15,690 nucleotides of DNA from Brevundimonas sp. GTDB lineage: Bacteria > Pseudomonadota > Alphaproteobacteria > Caulobacterales > Caulobacteraceae. The stretch spans positions 1-15,690 of the forward strand of contig JALAGW010000159.1 in NCBI GenBank assembly GCA_022712235.1, written 5' to 3'. Positions 7,854 through 15,455 of the stretch are shown here, in pieces (the stretch's first letter is position 1; each line of letters begins with the position of its first letter). A model generated the notes under the pieces. The model saw only the letters and a program-made list of their open reading frames with translations. It ran no database searches and had not been told where the DNA came from. The position numbers and the translations under genes were made by a program.

Positions 7854-10715
7854 TCAGGCCAGAGGCGCGACCGTGAAGGCGTCGGCGGCTTCGCGGGCGA
7901 CGCGGCGAGTCTCGGCCGAGGTCAGGGGCGTCAGCCGCTGCACCGCCGCCAGGGCCTGCTGGTCGCCGCGTCGGGCCGCGATCATGTACCACTTGAAGGC
8001 TTCGGTCGCATTGGGAGCCACGCCCTCGTCGCCCTTCTCGTACAGACGCGCCACATTGTACTGGCTGTCGACGCGACCGGCTTCGGCGGCTTTCTTGAGC
8101 CAGTTCAAGGCCTCGACGCGGTTCCGCGCGCCGCCTTCGCCGTCATACAGCTGCATGGCGTAATAGTGCATGGCCCGCGGCTCGCCGCCCTCGGCCGCGC
8201 GTCGCGCCCATGTCCGCGCCTCGACCGGATCAGGGGTCAGACCGGCGCCGCCTTCCTGATAGAGGCCCGCCAGACGCATCTGCGCCGGGCCATAGCCCAG
8301 ATTGGCCGCGCGCTTGAGGGTTTCCAGACCGCTGTCGTCGCCGTTGTCGATCAACTGCACGCCGCGCGCATAGAGGGCCGCGCCTTCGCTCGCCGCCACG
8401 TCCGGCGACGGCACGGCCTCGGTCGGCGTCGCGTCGAGGGCCACGGCCGCGATCGGCGCCTCGGGCGTTCCCGCCGCCGGGGCCGCCCCGCCGGTCAGGG
8501 TCGCCATGTCGGGCAGGATCAGGCCCGAGCCTTCGGCCAGTTGCAGCGAGGCGTAACCGCCGCCCGTCGCCAGAGCCGCCACGGCCATGGCGCCCAGGGC
8601 CTTGCGCATGGTCGAGCCTTCCCGACCGGCCTGCTTGTCCAGACGTTCCTGCAGCTTGGACTTGCCGCCGCGCTTCAAACCAAAGCCCTTGCGCGGGGCC
8701 TCCTCCGCGCCGGTCATGGCGGCGCGCGCGGCGTCGAGGGTGTCGCGCGTGGAGGCTCGGCCTGCCGCCGCTCCAGCCTTCAGCGCGGCGGGGTCGATGA
8801 AGTCGATGTCGGCCGCGAAGCCGTCCTCGTCCTCGCCTGCGGGGCCGTCCACCAGCGGCGGCAAGCCGCCGACGGCGCCCTGATCGGGCTCGGCCAGGAC
8901 ATCGCTGACGTCGGCGCCGCCGAAATCATCGCCCGCCGATCCGGCGAACATCCGATCCGCGAAGTCGGGTTCGATCGCGTCAGCCGGTTCCGTCGCCGTC
9001 GCGCCGAAGCGGGCGCGTTCAGAGCTCGAGCCGAACAGGGCCGCCGGCGGCGCCTCAGGCTCCTCCGGCGGAACAAAGGCGTTCAGTTCGGCGTCCAGCG
9101 GGTCGGCGAAGACCGGCTCGGGATCACTGACCACAGGGCTGGGGAAGGGCGCGGCGTCCAGCACCCCGCCCAGGGTGTCCTCGGACCACAGATCGGCGAC
9201 GGGATCGGCGAAGGCGGCGGCCCGCCAGTCGCCGCTTGCGCTCTCCGCCGGGCTCCACGGCGTCGGCTCCGGGCTTTCCAGCGGCGTCTCGCGGCGAGCC
9301 GGGCGGCTTCCGCGCTGCTCCATGCTGTCGCGGGCCTCGGCCAGAAGGCGCGCGGTGCGCTCCTCGCTCTGGCGCATCCGCTCGCCCAGTTCGCCCGAGG
9401 CGCGGTCGTGGCGTTGTTCGATCTTGTCGGTGTTTTCGGTCAGGCGGCGGCTGATGTCGTCCAACGCCTGCGCCGAACGACGCTCCGACTGGGCGATGCG
9501 TTCGGACAGACGATCAGAGATGCGCGTGATCTCGCCGCCCAGACGCTCCAGCGCCAGGGCGTGCTGATCGTCCGAGCGGGTAATGCGTTGATCCACGGCC
9601 TGGACGTGGCGTTGCATCTCGCGATCCAGCTTCTCGTTCAGCTCACGCCCCAGGGTCTGGCCAAGGGCCTCCAGGTCCGGCCCGGCGGCGCCGACCTCAA
9701 CCGTCTCGACCCGCTGGTTCAGATTATGGGCGATGCGCAGGACCTCGCGCCCCATGGCCTCCACGGCGTCGGCCGAGCGTTGCTCGGCGGCGCGCGTCTG
9801 ATCGCCGACGGCGGCCAGGGCGCGTTCGATGCGATCCACGCGGCTTTCGGTCTCGGCCACGTCGAGGCGACGCATCATCTCGACGCGGCTGCCCTCGACC
9901 TGACGCGTCAGGGTTTCGGCCAGCTTCTCGAAGCGGGAGGCCTCGCGCGCATGTTCCGGCTCGATCCGTCCCTCGGCGTCGCGCAGACGCTGATCCAGGG
10001 CGGCGAAGGATCGCTCCAGCCCCTTCAGGGCGTCCGAGGTCCGTTCCTGCGCCTCGTCCAGACGGACGCCGACCTGGGCCAGGACATCCGTGCCCGGACC
10101 GGGGCCGGCGGCCTTCTCGACCGCCTCCATCCGCGTCCGCAGGTCGCCGATGGTGTTGCGCTGACGTTCGTCCAGATCGAACAGGCGGCTGGAGACGGCG
10201 CCGAGCGCGGCGTCCAGTCGAGCAAAGCCTTCTTCGGTCCTGGGGCCGGTTTCCTGCTCGAAACGACGCAGGCGCTTGTGTCCTTCGCGCAGCTCGTCGG
10301 CGATGTCGTCGATGCGGCGGGCATAGCCCAGGCCGATCTCGTCCTGCTTCTCGAGACGGCGCACCAGACCGGCCACGGCCTGATCCACGCCCTGGATGGC
10401 GACGGTCGAGCGGCGTTCCACGGCCTCCAGACGCTCGGCAATGACTTCCAGAGAGGCGCCGATGCGCCCGGCGCGATCTTCCTCGTAGCCATAGACGTCG
10501 TCCAGCCGGCGCGAGCGGCTGCGACGGTCATAGGGATCCGGAACGGGCGTGCGACGCGGCAGGGGCGTAACGCCCTCGTCCTCGTCCGGCTCGTCCATGA
10601 TCATGGAATTCAGCCACTCGCCCAGCGTCATGCCGGAGCGGCGCGCAAGGTCCTTGGCGATCTCGCGAGCCTTGGGGTCGATCCCCTTTACGCTCCACGG
10701 CGCTGCTGCGCTCAC
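7854..10715 (-). CDS. podJ: PodJ-like polar organelle development protein (953 aa)
   Basis: The N-terminus (PWSVKGIDPKAREIAKDLAR at 6-25, then SGMTLGEWLN) is the PodJ signature. In Caulobacter, PodJ marks the new pole and is needed for pili, holdfast and PleC localisation. Domains in order: a long coiled-coil region at about 80-465, rich in heptad-like ERRS/ERLE repeats; an acidic proline-rich linker at 475-660; a basic patch at 675-704; one membrane helix at 705-726; and a periplasmic part with a Pro/Ala linker and about four Sel1-like repeats at 776-925. The protein stops soon after the Sel1 repeats, whereas Caulobacter PodJ is described with a C-terminal peptidoglycan-binding domain. The start is GTG 10715, seven bases after GGGAGG (plus-strand CCTCCC 10723-10728). 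The upstream region has two CtrA-like motifs and five GANTC sites, fitting cell-cycle control. Confidence 0.88.
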   Translation of the reverse strand: MSAAAPWSVKGIDPKAREIAKDLARRSGMTLGEWLNSMIMDEPDEDEGVTPLPRRTPVPDPYDRRSRSRRLDDVYGYEEDRAGRIGASLEVIAERLEAVERRSTVAIQGVDQAVAGLVRRLEKQDEIGLGYARRIDDIADELREGHKRLRRFEQETGPRTEEGFARLDAALGAVSSRLFDLDERQRNTIGDLRTRMEAVEKAAGPGPGTDVLAQVGVRLDEAQERTSDALKGLERSFAALDQRLRDAEGRIEPEHAREASRFEKLAETLTRQVEGSRVEMMRRLDVAETESRVDRIERALAAVGDQTRAAEQRSADAVEAMGREVLRIAHNLNQRVETVEVGAAGPDLEALGQTLGRELNEKLDREMQRHVQAVDQRITRSDDQHALALERLGGEITRISDRLSERIAQSERRSAQALDDISRRLTENTDKIEQRHDRASGELGERMRQSEERTARLLAEARDSMEQRGSRPARRETPLESPEPTPWSPAESASGDWRAAAFADPVADLWSEDTLGGVLDAAPFPSPVVSDPEPVFADPLDAELNAFVPPEEPEAPPAALFGSSSERARFGATATEPADAIEPDFADRMFAGSAGDDFGGADVSDVLAEPDQGAVGGLPPLVDGPAGEDEDGFAADIDFIDPAALKAGAAAGRASTRDTLDAARAAMTGAEEAPRKGFGLKRGGKSKLQERLDKQAGREGSTMRKALGAMAVAALATGGGYASLQLAEGSGLILPDMATLTGGAAPAAGTPEAPIAAVALDATPTEAVPSPDVAASEGAALYARGVQLIDNGDDSGLETLKRAANLGYGPAQMRLAGLYQEGGAGLTPDPVEARTWARRAAEGGEPRAMHYYAMQLYDGEGGARNRVEALNWLKKAAEAGRVDSQYNVARLYEKGDEGVAPNATEAFKWYMIAARRGDQQALAAVQRLTPLTSAETRRVAREAADAFTVAPLA

Positions 10716-10766
10716 TGATTCGCCTCCCGAGTCTTTGTGAGACGCTACCGCTCCAGATCAAGCGTG

Positions 10767-10781
10767 TAAACGTGTCGTTAA
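10767..10781 (-). promoter_or_regulatory. CtrA-like site upstream of podJ
   Basis: Read on the minus strand, the sequence is TTAA-CGACACG-TTTA followed by C, one base away from the CtrA consensus TTAA-N7-TTAA(C). It lies about 52 bases before the podJ start codon, in its promoter region. TTAA is scarce in this GC-rich window, which strengthens the call. Confidence 0.5.
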
Positions 10782-10859
10782 CCGCAATATCTGGCGCCTG
10801 AGGCGACGGAATCACCGGCAGCGCTTGATCGCGATTCCGCGCTTTTCAGCCCGACATGG

Positions 10860-10874
10860 TTAATGCCGCGTTTA
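10860..10874 (+). promoter_or_regulatory. CtrA-like site upstream of the small membrane-protein gene
   Basis: TTAA-TGCCGCG-TTTA on the plus strand, with one mismatch to TTAA-N7-TTAA, lies 64 bases before the ATG at 10938. A GANTC site (10875-10879) directly abuts it. It could serve either of the divergent genes. Confidence 0.45.
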
Positions 10875-10937
10875 GATTCATCTTCTCGCGGATTTCCGGC
10901 TTGCGAAGCCGCGCTTCAAGCGCCACCTGCCCTCGCC

Positions 10938-11150
10938 ATGAGCCCTTCCCTGACCCTGACCCTGCTGGCCGCCGCCATCGCCGTCGCCGTCTTTTCCGGC
11001 TGGCGCGGGGCCCGTCCGCCGGATCTGTCGAAGGGGCCGCGCATGATGCCGTGGCGCTTCATCATGCTGGTGGCGGGGGCGCTGACCTTCCTGCTGCTGA
11101 TCCACCTGGCCTCGACCCTGAGCGGCCGAACCCTGCCCACGCCCTACTGA
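10938..11150 (+). CDS. Small two-helix membrane protein of unknown function (70 aa)
   Basis: The protein has two hydrophobic segments, about residues 5-20 and 41-58, joined by a Pro/Gly/Arg-rich loop with WRGARPPDLSKGPRMMPWRF (22-41). I recall small Caulobacterales proteins with the same GARPPxxxxGPRxxPWRF loop, which suggests a conserved but unassigned family. The open frame extends back to an ATG at 10863, but the residues from there to 10938 look like non-coding translation and would overlap the CtrA-like site, so ATG 10938 is preferred. No convincing Shine-Dalgarno sequence precedes it, which is the weak point. It diverges from podJ across a shared regulatory region and ends convergently with argF. 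Function is unknown; cell-cycle-linked expression is an inference from the upstream motifs. Confidence 0.65.
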   Translation: MSPSLTLTLLAAAIAVAVFSGWRGARPPDLSKGPRMMPWRFIMLVAGALTFLLLIHLASTLSGRTLPTPY

Positions 11151-11210
11151 GACGTGTGGGCGGGCGGCCTCAAGCAGCGCCCAAGCGCATTAGGACGCAA
11201 CCGTCAAGCA

Positions 11211-11231
11211 GCCTCGCCCCGCGGGCGAGGC
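11211..11231. terminator. Strong hairpin between convergent genes, possible bidirectional terminator
   Basis: GCCTCGCCC (11211-11219) pairs perfectly with GGGCGAGGC (11223-11231) around a three-base loop. It lies 61 bases after the small membrane-protein stop codon and 33 bases beyond the argF stop on the other strand. Neither side carries a T-tract, so it is not a classic intrinsic terminator. It may be a Rho-assisted or 3'-end-protecting stem. Confidence 0.4.
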
Positions 11232-11263
11232 GCCAGAGCCTCTTCTGCAAGAGAAGGCGGCTT

Positions 11264-12178
11264 TCAGCCCCCGAAGCACCAGGCCAGAACCGCCTTCTGG
11301 GCGTGGATGCGGTTCTCGGCCTCGTCCCAGATCAGCGAGCGCGGGCCGTCGATGACTTCGTCCGTCACCTCCTCGCCCCGGTGCGCCGGCAGGCAGTGCA
11401 GGAAGACCGCATCGGCGTTGGCCAGACCCATCAGGGCCTCGTCGACGGTATAGGGTTCGAAGGCGGCCAGACGCGCCTCATAGTCCTGATCGCCCATCGA
11501 CACCCAGGTGTCGGTGACGACGACGTCGGCGCCACCCACGGCCTCGCGCGGGTCGCTGGTCAGGTGGACATGGGCGCCGCCCTTTTCCAGATCGCGCAGG
11601 TCGGGGTGGTATTCCGCCGGGCAGGCGACGTTCAGGCGGAAGCCGAACTTGGCCGCCGCGTGCATGAAGCTGTGGCAGACGTTGTTGCCGTCCCCGACCC
11701 AGGCGATGGTCTTGCCCGTCACCGGCCCCATGTGCTCCTCGATCGTCAGCAGGTCGGCCAGGATCTGGCACGGGTGGCTGCGGTCGGTCAGGCCGTTGAC
11801 CACCGGCACCGTCGAGACGCGGGCGAAGCGCTCGACGTCCTCATGGTTGTTGGCGCGGATCATCACGGCGTCGACCATGCGCGACAGCACCTTGGCCGTG
11901 TCCTCGACCGGCTCGCCGCGGCCCAGCTGCATGTCCGAGGCGGTGGCGATGATGGCCGAGCCGCCCAGCTGACGAATGGCCGCGTCGAAGCTGAAACGGG
12001 TGCGCGTCGAGTTCTTCTCGAAGATCATGGCCAGGACGCGGCCCTGACCCGGCGCGTCGGCGTCGGGACGCCCCTGGGGCCAGCCCTTGCGCGCCTGTTT
12101 ACGGGCGTGGGCGTCGTCCAGGATGGCGCGCAGGTCGGCGGCGTCCAGCCGGTGAATATCGAGGAAGTGACGGACCAT
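11264..12178 (-). CDS. argF: Ornithine carbamoyltransferase (304 aa)
   Basis: This cytoplasmic trimeric enzyme joins carbamoyl phosphate and ornithine to give citrulline, the sixth step of arginine synthesis. The carbamoyl-phosphate loop STRTR is at 57-61 within FEKNSTRTRFSF. HPCQ (135-138) completes carbamoyl phosphate binding. The ornithine-side motif DTWVSMG is at 223-229, and HCLPAHRGEE with the catalytic cysteine is at 261-270. The length is typical for anabolic OTCases. ATG 12178 follows GGAG (plus strand CTCC 12186-12189) by seven bases. It lies 42 bases downstream of argD on the same strand, the argD-argF order common in Caulobacterales, and they are probably co-transcribed. Nothing is missing or unusual in the active site. 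Confidence 0.96.
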   Translation of the reverse strand: MVRHFLDIHRLDAADLRAILDDAHARKQARKGWPQGRPDADAPGQGRVLAMIFEKNSTRTRFSFDAAIRQLGGSAIIATASDMQLGRGEPVEDTAKVLSRMVDAVMIRANNHEDVERFARVSTVPVVNGLTDRSHPCQILADLLTIEEHMGPVTGKTIAWVGDGNNVCHSFMHAAAKFGFRLNVACPAEYHPDLRDLEKGGAHVHLTSDPREAVGGADVVVTDTWVSMGDQDYEARLAAFEPYTVDEALMGLANADAVFLHCLPAHRGEEVTDEVIDGPRSLIWDEAENRIHAQKAVLAWCFGG

Positions 12179-12220
12179 TTCAGGTCTCCGTAGGCAAAGG
12201 CGTCAGCCGGGCCGGGGCGA

Positions 12221-13411
12221 TCAGGCCGCCAGCTTCGTCCGGGCGAACTCGCAGGCGGTTTCGAACTTCTCGACGGCCTCGCGGGCCTCTTCGAGGGTGA
12301 TGTTCAGCGGCGGCAGGATGCGGACCAGGTTGTCGCCGCCGCCGGCGACCAGCAGCTTGGCTTCATCACGAGCCCAGCCCATGAATTCACGGTTGTTGGG
12401 GACCAGCTTGACGCCGATCAGCAGGCCCTTGCCGCGCACCTCGACGATCACGTCGGGGAAGCGTTCGGCCAGACCGTGCAACTGCTGCTTCAGATAGCCG
12501 GCGACTTCGTTGACGTTGGCGATGATCGCGTCCGACGACACCTCGTCAAAGGCCGCCTGGCCGACGGCCATGGCCAGGGGGTTGCCGCCGAAGGTCGAGC
12601 CGTGGGCGCCGACCGTCATGCCCTTGGCCGCTTCGGCCGTCGACAGGCAGGCGCCGATGGGGAAGCCGCCGCCCAGGGCCTTGGCCACCGCCATGATGTC
12701 CGGCGTCATGCCGGCCCATTCATGGGCCCACAGCTTGCCGGTCCGGCCCATGCCGCACTGGACCTCGTCGAAGATGATCAGGACGCCGTGCTTGTCGGCC
12801 ATCTCGCGCATCCAGCGCAGTTCTTCTTCCGGCGTGGCGCGGCAGCCGCCCTCGCCCTGCACCGGCTCCAGGATGACGGCCGCCGTGGTCGGGTTCTCGA
12901 AGGCGGCGGTCAGAGCCTCCTTGTCGCCCCACTTCAGCTGATGGAAGCCTTCCATCTTGGGGCCGAAGCCCTCGGTGTAGCTGGGGTTGGCGGCGGCGTT
13001 GATCGCGCCGTAGGTGCGGCCGTGGAAGGAGCCGTCGAAGCCGTAGATGTCGATGCGTTCCGGCTGGCCGTTGGCCGAGTGGAACTTGCGCGCCGTCTTC
13101 AGGGCGCACTCGACCGCCTCGGTGCCCGAGTTGGTGAAGAAGACCACGTCGGCGAAGGACTTGGCGCACAGGGCGTCAGCCAGGGCGTCCTGGCCCGGAA
13201 TTTTGAAGATGTTGGAGACGTGCCACAGCTTCTCAGCCTGATCCTTGACCGCCTGCACCAGCTTGGGGTGGGCGTGGCCGAGGGCGTTGGTCGAGATGCC
13301 CGAGACGCAGTCCAGGTATTCGGTCCCGTCGGTGGACCACAGGCGGACGCCCTGGCCGCGCTCCACTTCCAGCGGCGCGCGATTATAGACACCCATCAGA
13401 TGACCGGACAC
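12221..13411 (-). CDS. argD: Acetylornithine aminotransferase (396 aa)
   Basis: A PLP-dependent class III aminotransferase that converts N-acetylglutamate semialdehyde to acetylornithine in arginine synthesis, and often also serves lysine synthesis as succinyl-DAP aminotransferase. Signatures, numbered from the GTG start: SGISTNALGHAHP (38-49), NSGTEAVECALKTAR (94-108), FDGSFHGRTYGA (125-136), EPVQGEGG (182-189), the PLP-ring aspartate in FDEVQCGMGRTG (214-225), and Lys244 in AVAKALGGGFPIGA, which forms the Schiff base. I chose GTG 13411: GGAG (plus CTCC 13419-13422) sits seven bases upstream, and this start keeps the HLMGVYNR segment, whose HLM-x-x-Y-x-R form is conserved at ArgD N-termini. 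ATG 13396 lacks a ribosome-binding site and would lose HLM; the open frame up to 13447 adds unrelated residues. It is followed by argF. Confidence 0.94.
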   Translation of the reverse strand: MSGHLMGVYNRAPLEVERGQGVRLWSTDGTEYLDCVSGISTNALGHAHPKLVQAVKDQAEKLWHVSNIFKIPGQDALADALCAKSFADVVFFTNSGTEAVECALKTARKFHSANGQPERIDIYGFDGSFHGRTYGAINAAANPSYTEGFGPKMEGFHQLKWGDKEALTAAFENPTTAAVILEPVQGEGGCRATPEEELRWMREMADKHGVLIIFDEVQCGMGRTGKLWAHEWAGMTPDIMAVAKALGGGFPIGACLSTAEAAKGMTVGAHGSTFGGNPLAMAVGQAAFDEVSSDAIIANVNEVAGYLKQQLHGLAERFPDVIVEVRGKGLLIGVKLVPNNREFMGWARDEAKLLVAGGGDNLVRILPPLNITLEEAREAVEKFETACEFARTKLAA

Positions 13412-13418
13412 AGGCAGA

Positions 13419-13422
13419 CTCC
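13419..13422 (-). promoter_or_regulatory. Ribosome-binding site that fixes the argD GTG start
   Basis: On the minus strand GGAG precedes GTG (13411-13409) by seven bases. The ATG five codons further in (13396) has no purine-rich sequence before it. A candidate -35 (TTGACT, minus strand, 13510-13505) lies further upstream without a clear -10. Confidence 0.6.
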
Positions 13423-13527
13423 ATAAAGCGAGACGGCCCCGGCGCATCAGCGACGGGACCGCTTCAGAAAAGGGCGAGGGACTTGTCGGGCGCTATTTGT
13501 CCGTAGTCAACACCGCGCCGACCGCCG

Positions 13528-14424
13528 TCAGCGCAGTTGCGCGTCCAGCTTCTGGATCAGGGCGGCGTAGGCGGCGCCGGCCGTGGCGATGGTCGCGCCC
13601 TCGACGGCCTCGATGGCGTCGTCCTTGGAGTGGATCACGCGGAAGACCTGGGGGACAAAGCCCTCGGCCAGACCATTGGCCTCGCCGCCGTTGAAGGCCA
13701 GCCACATCTGGTGGGCGCCGACCTGATCCTGGAAGCCCAGGGACACCACCGGCGCGCCCGCCGCCGAGAAGGCGCGGTCGTCGGACGGCGGATATTCGGG
13801 GAAGCCGACGCACTGCAGGGCGCGCTCGGCGCACAGCTCCTGAACCGCGCGGGTGACGAAGGCCGACTGCGCCCCGTTGTTCTGGCCGTACATCATGGTG
13901 TCGCCATAGGCGGCGACGTCCGAGTTCACCACGGCGGCGACATTGGCGATCCCGTGGGCCTCGATCCACTTCCTGGCGCCGATCAGGCCCAGCTCTTCCT
14001 GATCGAAGAAGATGACGCGGACGCGGTGGCTCAGCGGCTTGTCGCGCAGGATCTTGGCGGCCTCGATCAGGGCCACCACCGAGCCGGCGTTGTCGATCAC
14101 GCCCTGGGACATGGTCCCGTCGCGCAGCTTCACCGCGTCATAGTGGGCGGTCAGCAGGATTTCCTTCTCGCCCTCGCCAATGGTGACGATGACGTTCGAG
14201 CCCTGCATCGGCCCGGCGCGGCCGCCGCCCTCGAAGGTCTCTACGGTCGGGTTGAAACCTGCGGCGCGCAGTTGGCCCAGCAGGACGTTCATCCGCTCGG
14301 CATTGGACGGCTGAACATAGGCGCCGACCTGGGCCTTCAGCGCCTCGGCGTCCTGCGCAACAACAGGCGTGGACAGCAGGGCCGCGACAGCGACGGCGGA
14401 CGCGAGGACAGATCGAAACAGCAT
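13528..14424 (-). CDS. Secreted M28-family zinc aminopeptidase-like peptidase (298 aa)
   Basis: The protein opens with a Sec signal peptide, residues 1 to about 23, ending PVVAQ, so it is exported. The mature part is one M28 domain. All expected two-zinc ligands are seen: His94 with Asp96 in AHYDAV, bridging Asp111 in GVIDNAGSV, general base Glu143 and ligand Glu144 in FDQEELGLIGA, Asp169 in NSDVAAYGD, and His265 in VIHSKDDAIE. Family members remove N-terminal residues from peptides; the substrate is unknown. Three cysteine-containing segments are few, with Cys198 and Cys205 close enough for a disulfide. ATG 14424 follows GGGAGG (plus CCTCCC 14431-14436) by six bases. It lies 53 bases after the ABC permease on the same strand and may share its transcript, but its own strong ribosome-binding site allows independent expression. 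Confidence 0.9.
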   Translation of the reverse strand: MLFRSVLASAVAVAALLSTPVVAQDAEALKAQVGAYVQPSNAERMNVLLGQLRAAGFNPTVETFEGGGRAGPMQGSNVIVTIGEGEKEILLTAHYDAVKLRDGTMSQGVIDNAGSVVALIEAAKILRDKPLSHRVRVIFFDQEELGLIGARKWIEAHGIANVAAVVNSDVAAYGDTMMYGQNNGAQSAFVTRAVQELCAERALQCVGFPEYPPSDDRAFSAAGAPVVSLGFQDQVGAHQMWLAFNGGEANGLAEGFVPQVFRVIHSKDDAIEAVEGATIATAGAAYAALIQKLDAQLR

Positions 14425-14477
14425 GAGAAACCTCCCAGAGGCCCCTCTCCCCGGAGCCGACGCCCCTGCCTAAAGGC

Positions 14478-15314
14478 TCAGCTCTTCAGGCGCCAGCCCG
14501 AACGGAACACCAGCCAGCAGGCCGCGCCCATCAGCACCGTCAGCACCCCGCTCATGACCACGCCGATCATCAGATTGCCCTCGGCGTGGCCGATGAAGCC
14601 GGCCCGGAAGCCGTCGATCAGGTAGAAGAAGGGGTTGAAGCGGCTGATGCTCGCAAACGGCTCGGGCAGGCTGTCGATCAGGTAGAAGGTGCCCGACAGG
14701 AAGGTCATCGGCATGACCACGAAGTTCTGCACCGCCGACAGATGGTCGAACTTCTCGGACCACAGACCCGCCAGCACGCCCGTCATTCCCATCAGCAGGG
14801 AGGCGATCAGCCCGAACCAGACGATCAGGGCGACATTGGCCAGACCCAGCTTGGCGAAGGGCAGGACGCACAGGGCCGTCACCAGACCGACCGCCACCCC
14901 GCGCGTCGCCGCGCCCAGGGTGAAGCCGATGGTCAGCTCCAGCGGGCTGAGCGGCGGGGTCAGGAAGTCGGTGGCCGTGCCCATGATCTTGGCCTGGATC
15001 AGGCTGGAGGAGGCGTTGGCGAAGGCGTTCTGAAGAATGGCCATCATGATCAGGCCCGGCGCCACGAACTCGGCGAAGGGGGTGCCGTGCAGCGGCGGCC
15101 GCGCGCCCTTCAAGGCCACCACGAAGACCAGCATGTAGAGCAGGGTCGTCACCACCGGCGCCGCCACGGTCTGGGCGCCCACCTTCCAGAAGCGGCGCAC
15201 CTCGCGCAGGTAGAGGGTGCGAAGTCCCACCCAGTTGATCCCGTCATAGCGACGCGGCTGGGGCAGGCCGCCAGGGCGTTGCGTGGGGCGAGTGGAGGCG
15301 AGATCGGTCGTCAT
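14478..15314 (-). CDS. ABC-2 type transporter permease (278 aa)
   Basis: An inner-membrane permease subunit of the ABC-2 (PF01061) type, related to the YadH/NodJ group. After a hydrophilic, proline-rich N-terminus (1-25) come an amphipathic stretch with LRTLYLREVRRFWK (31-44) and six hydrophobic segments: about 50-68, 82-104, 128-153, 160-184, 196-216 and 247-270. Typical motifs are ATDFLTPPLSPLE (114-126) and FLSGTFYLIDSLPEPF (205-220) followed by FNPFFYLIDGFRAGF. I chose ATG 15314 over the upstream TTG at 15350; it leaves a normal family length, although its upstream sequence (CTGGGG) is a weak ribosome-binding site. These proteins need an ATPase partner, but none is adjacent: the upstream neighbour is gcrA on the other strand and downstream is a peptidase. 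Substrate is unknown. It shares the divergent control region with gcrA. Confidence 0.85.
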   Translation of the reverse strand: MTTDLASTRPTQRPGGLPQPRRYDGINWVGLRTLYLREVRRFWKVGAQTVAAPVVTTLLYMLVFVVALKGARPPLHGTPFAEFVAPGLIMMAILQNAFANASSSLIQAKIMGTATDFLTPPLSPLELTIGFTLGAATRGVAVGLVTALCVLPFAKLGLANVALIVWFGLIASLLMGMTGVLAGLWSEKFDHLSAVQNFVVMPMTFLSGTFYLIDSLPEPFASISRFNPFFYLIDGFRAGFIGHAEGNLMIGVVMSGVLTVLMGAACWLVFRSGWRLKS

Positions 15315-15375
15315 GCGGCCCCAGATGCGCCCGCAAAGCTGGTTTCGCAAGGCGCCCGACGTTCGCCGAGCGGAC

Positions 15376-15390
15376 TTAAAACTGAGTCAA
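15376..15390 (+). promoter_or_regulatory. CtrA-like site overlapping a GANTC site, gcrA/permease intergenic region
   Basis: TTAA-AACTGAG-TCAA has one mismatch to TTAA-N7-TTAA and overlaps GAGTC (15384-15388), a CcrM target. A further half-site TTAACC begins at 15400. It lies 62 bases from the permease start and 156 bases from gcrA, so it may serve the permease. Confidence 0.35.
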
Positions 15391-15422
15391 AACGGGACAT
15401 TAACCCCACTACATCTGGTTTC

Positions 15423-15431
15423 TGTGGACAG
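15423..15431 (-). promoter_or_regulatory. DnaA-box-like sequence upstream of gcrA
   Basis: On the minus strand this reads CTGTCCACA, matching TTATCCACA at seven of nine positions including the TCCACA core. DnaA is known to activate gcrA in Caulobacter, which is why the position is suggestive. Nine-base motifs with two mismatches also occur by chance. Confidence 0.3.
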
Positions 15432-15455
15432 CCGAATTGCCACATCTTGCGTGTT

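Larger units (their letters stand above)
10717..10879. promoter_or_regulatory. Cluster of five GANTC (CcrM) sites between podJ and a small membrane-protein gene
   Basis: GANTC occurs at 10717-10721, 10729-10733, 10809-10813, 10833-10837 and 10875-10879, five times in 163 bases. At roughly two-thirds GC about one per 330 bases is expected by composition. The first two bracket the podJ ribosome-binding site. In Caulobacterales GANTC is methylated by CcrM, and GcrA acts at methylated promoter sites. GcrA control of podJ is known in Caulobacter; applying it here is inference. Confidence 0.65.

Noticed and set aside
8166..10718. 850-codon open frame on the plus strand opposite podJ
   Set aside because: It is the antisense of a clearly recognisable PodJ coding sequence. 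Long antisense frames are common in GC-rich genes, and the translation is low-complexity Arg/Ala/Gly/His with no motif or start signal.
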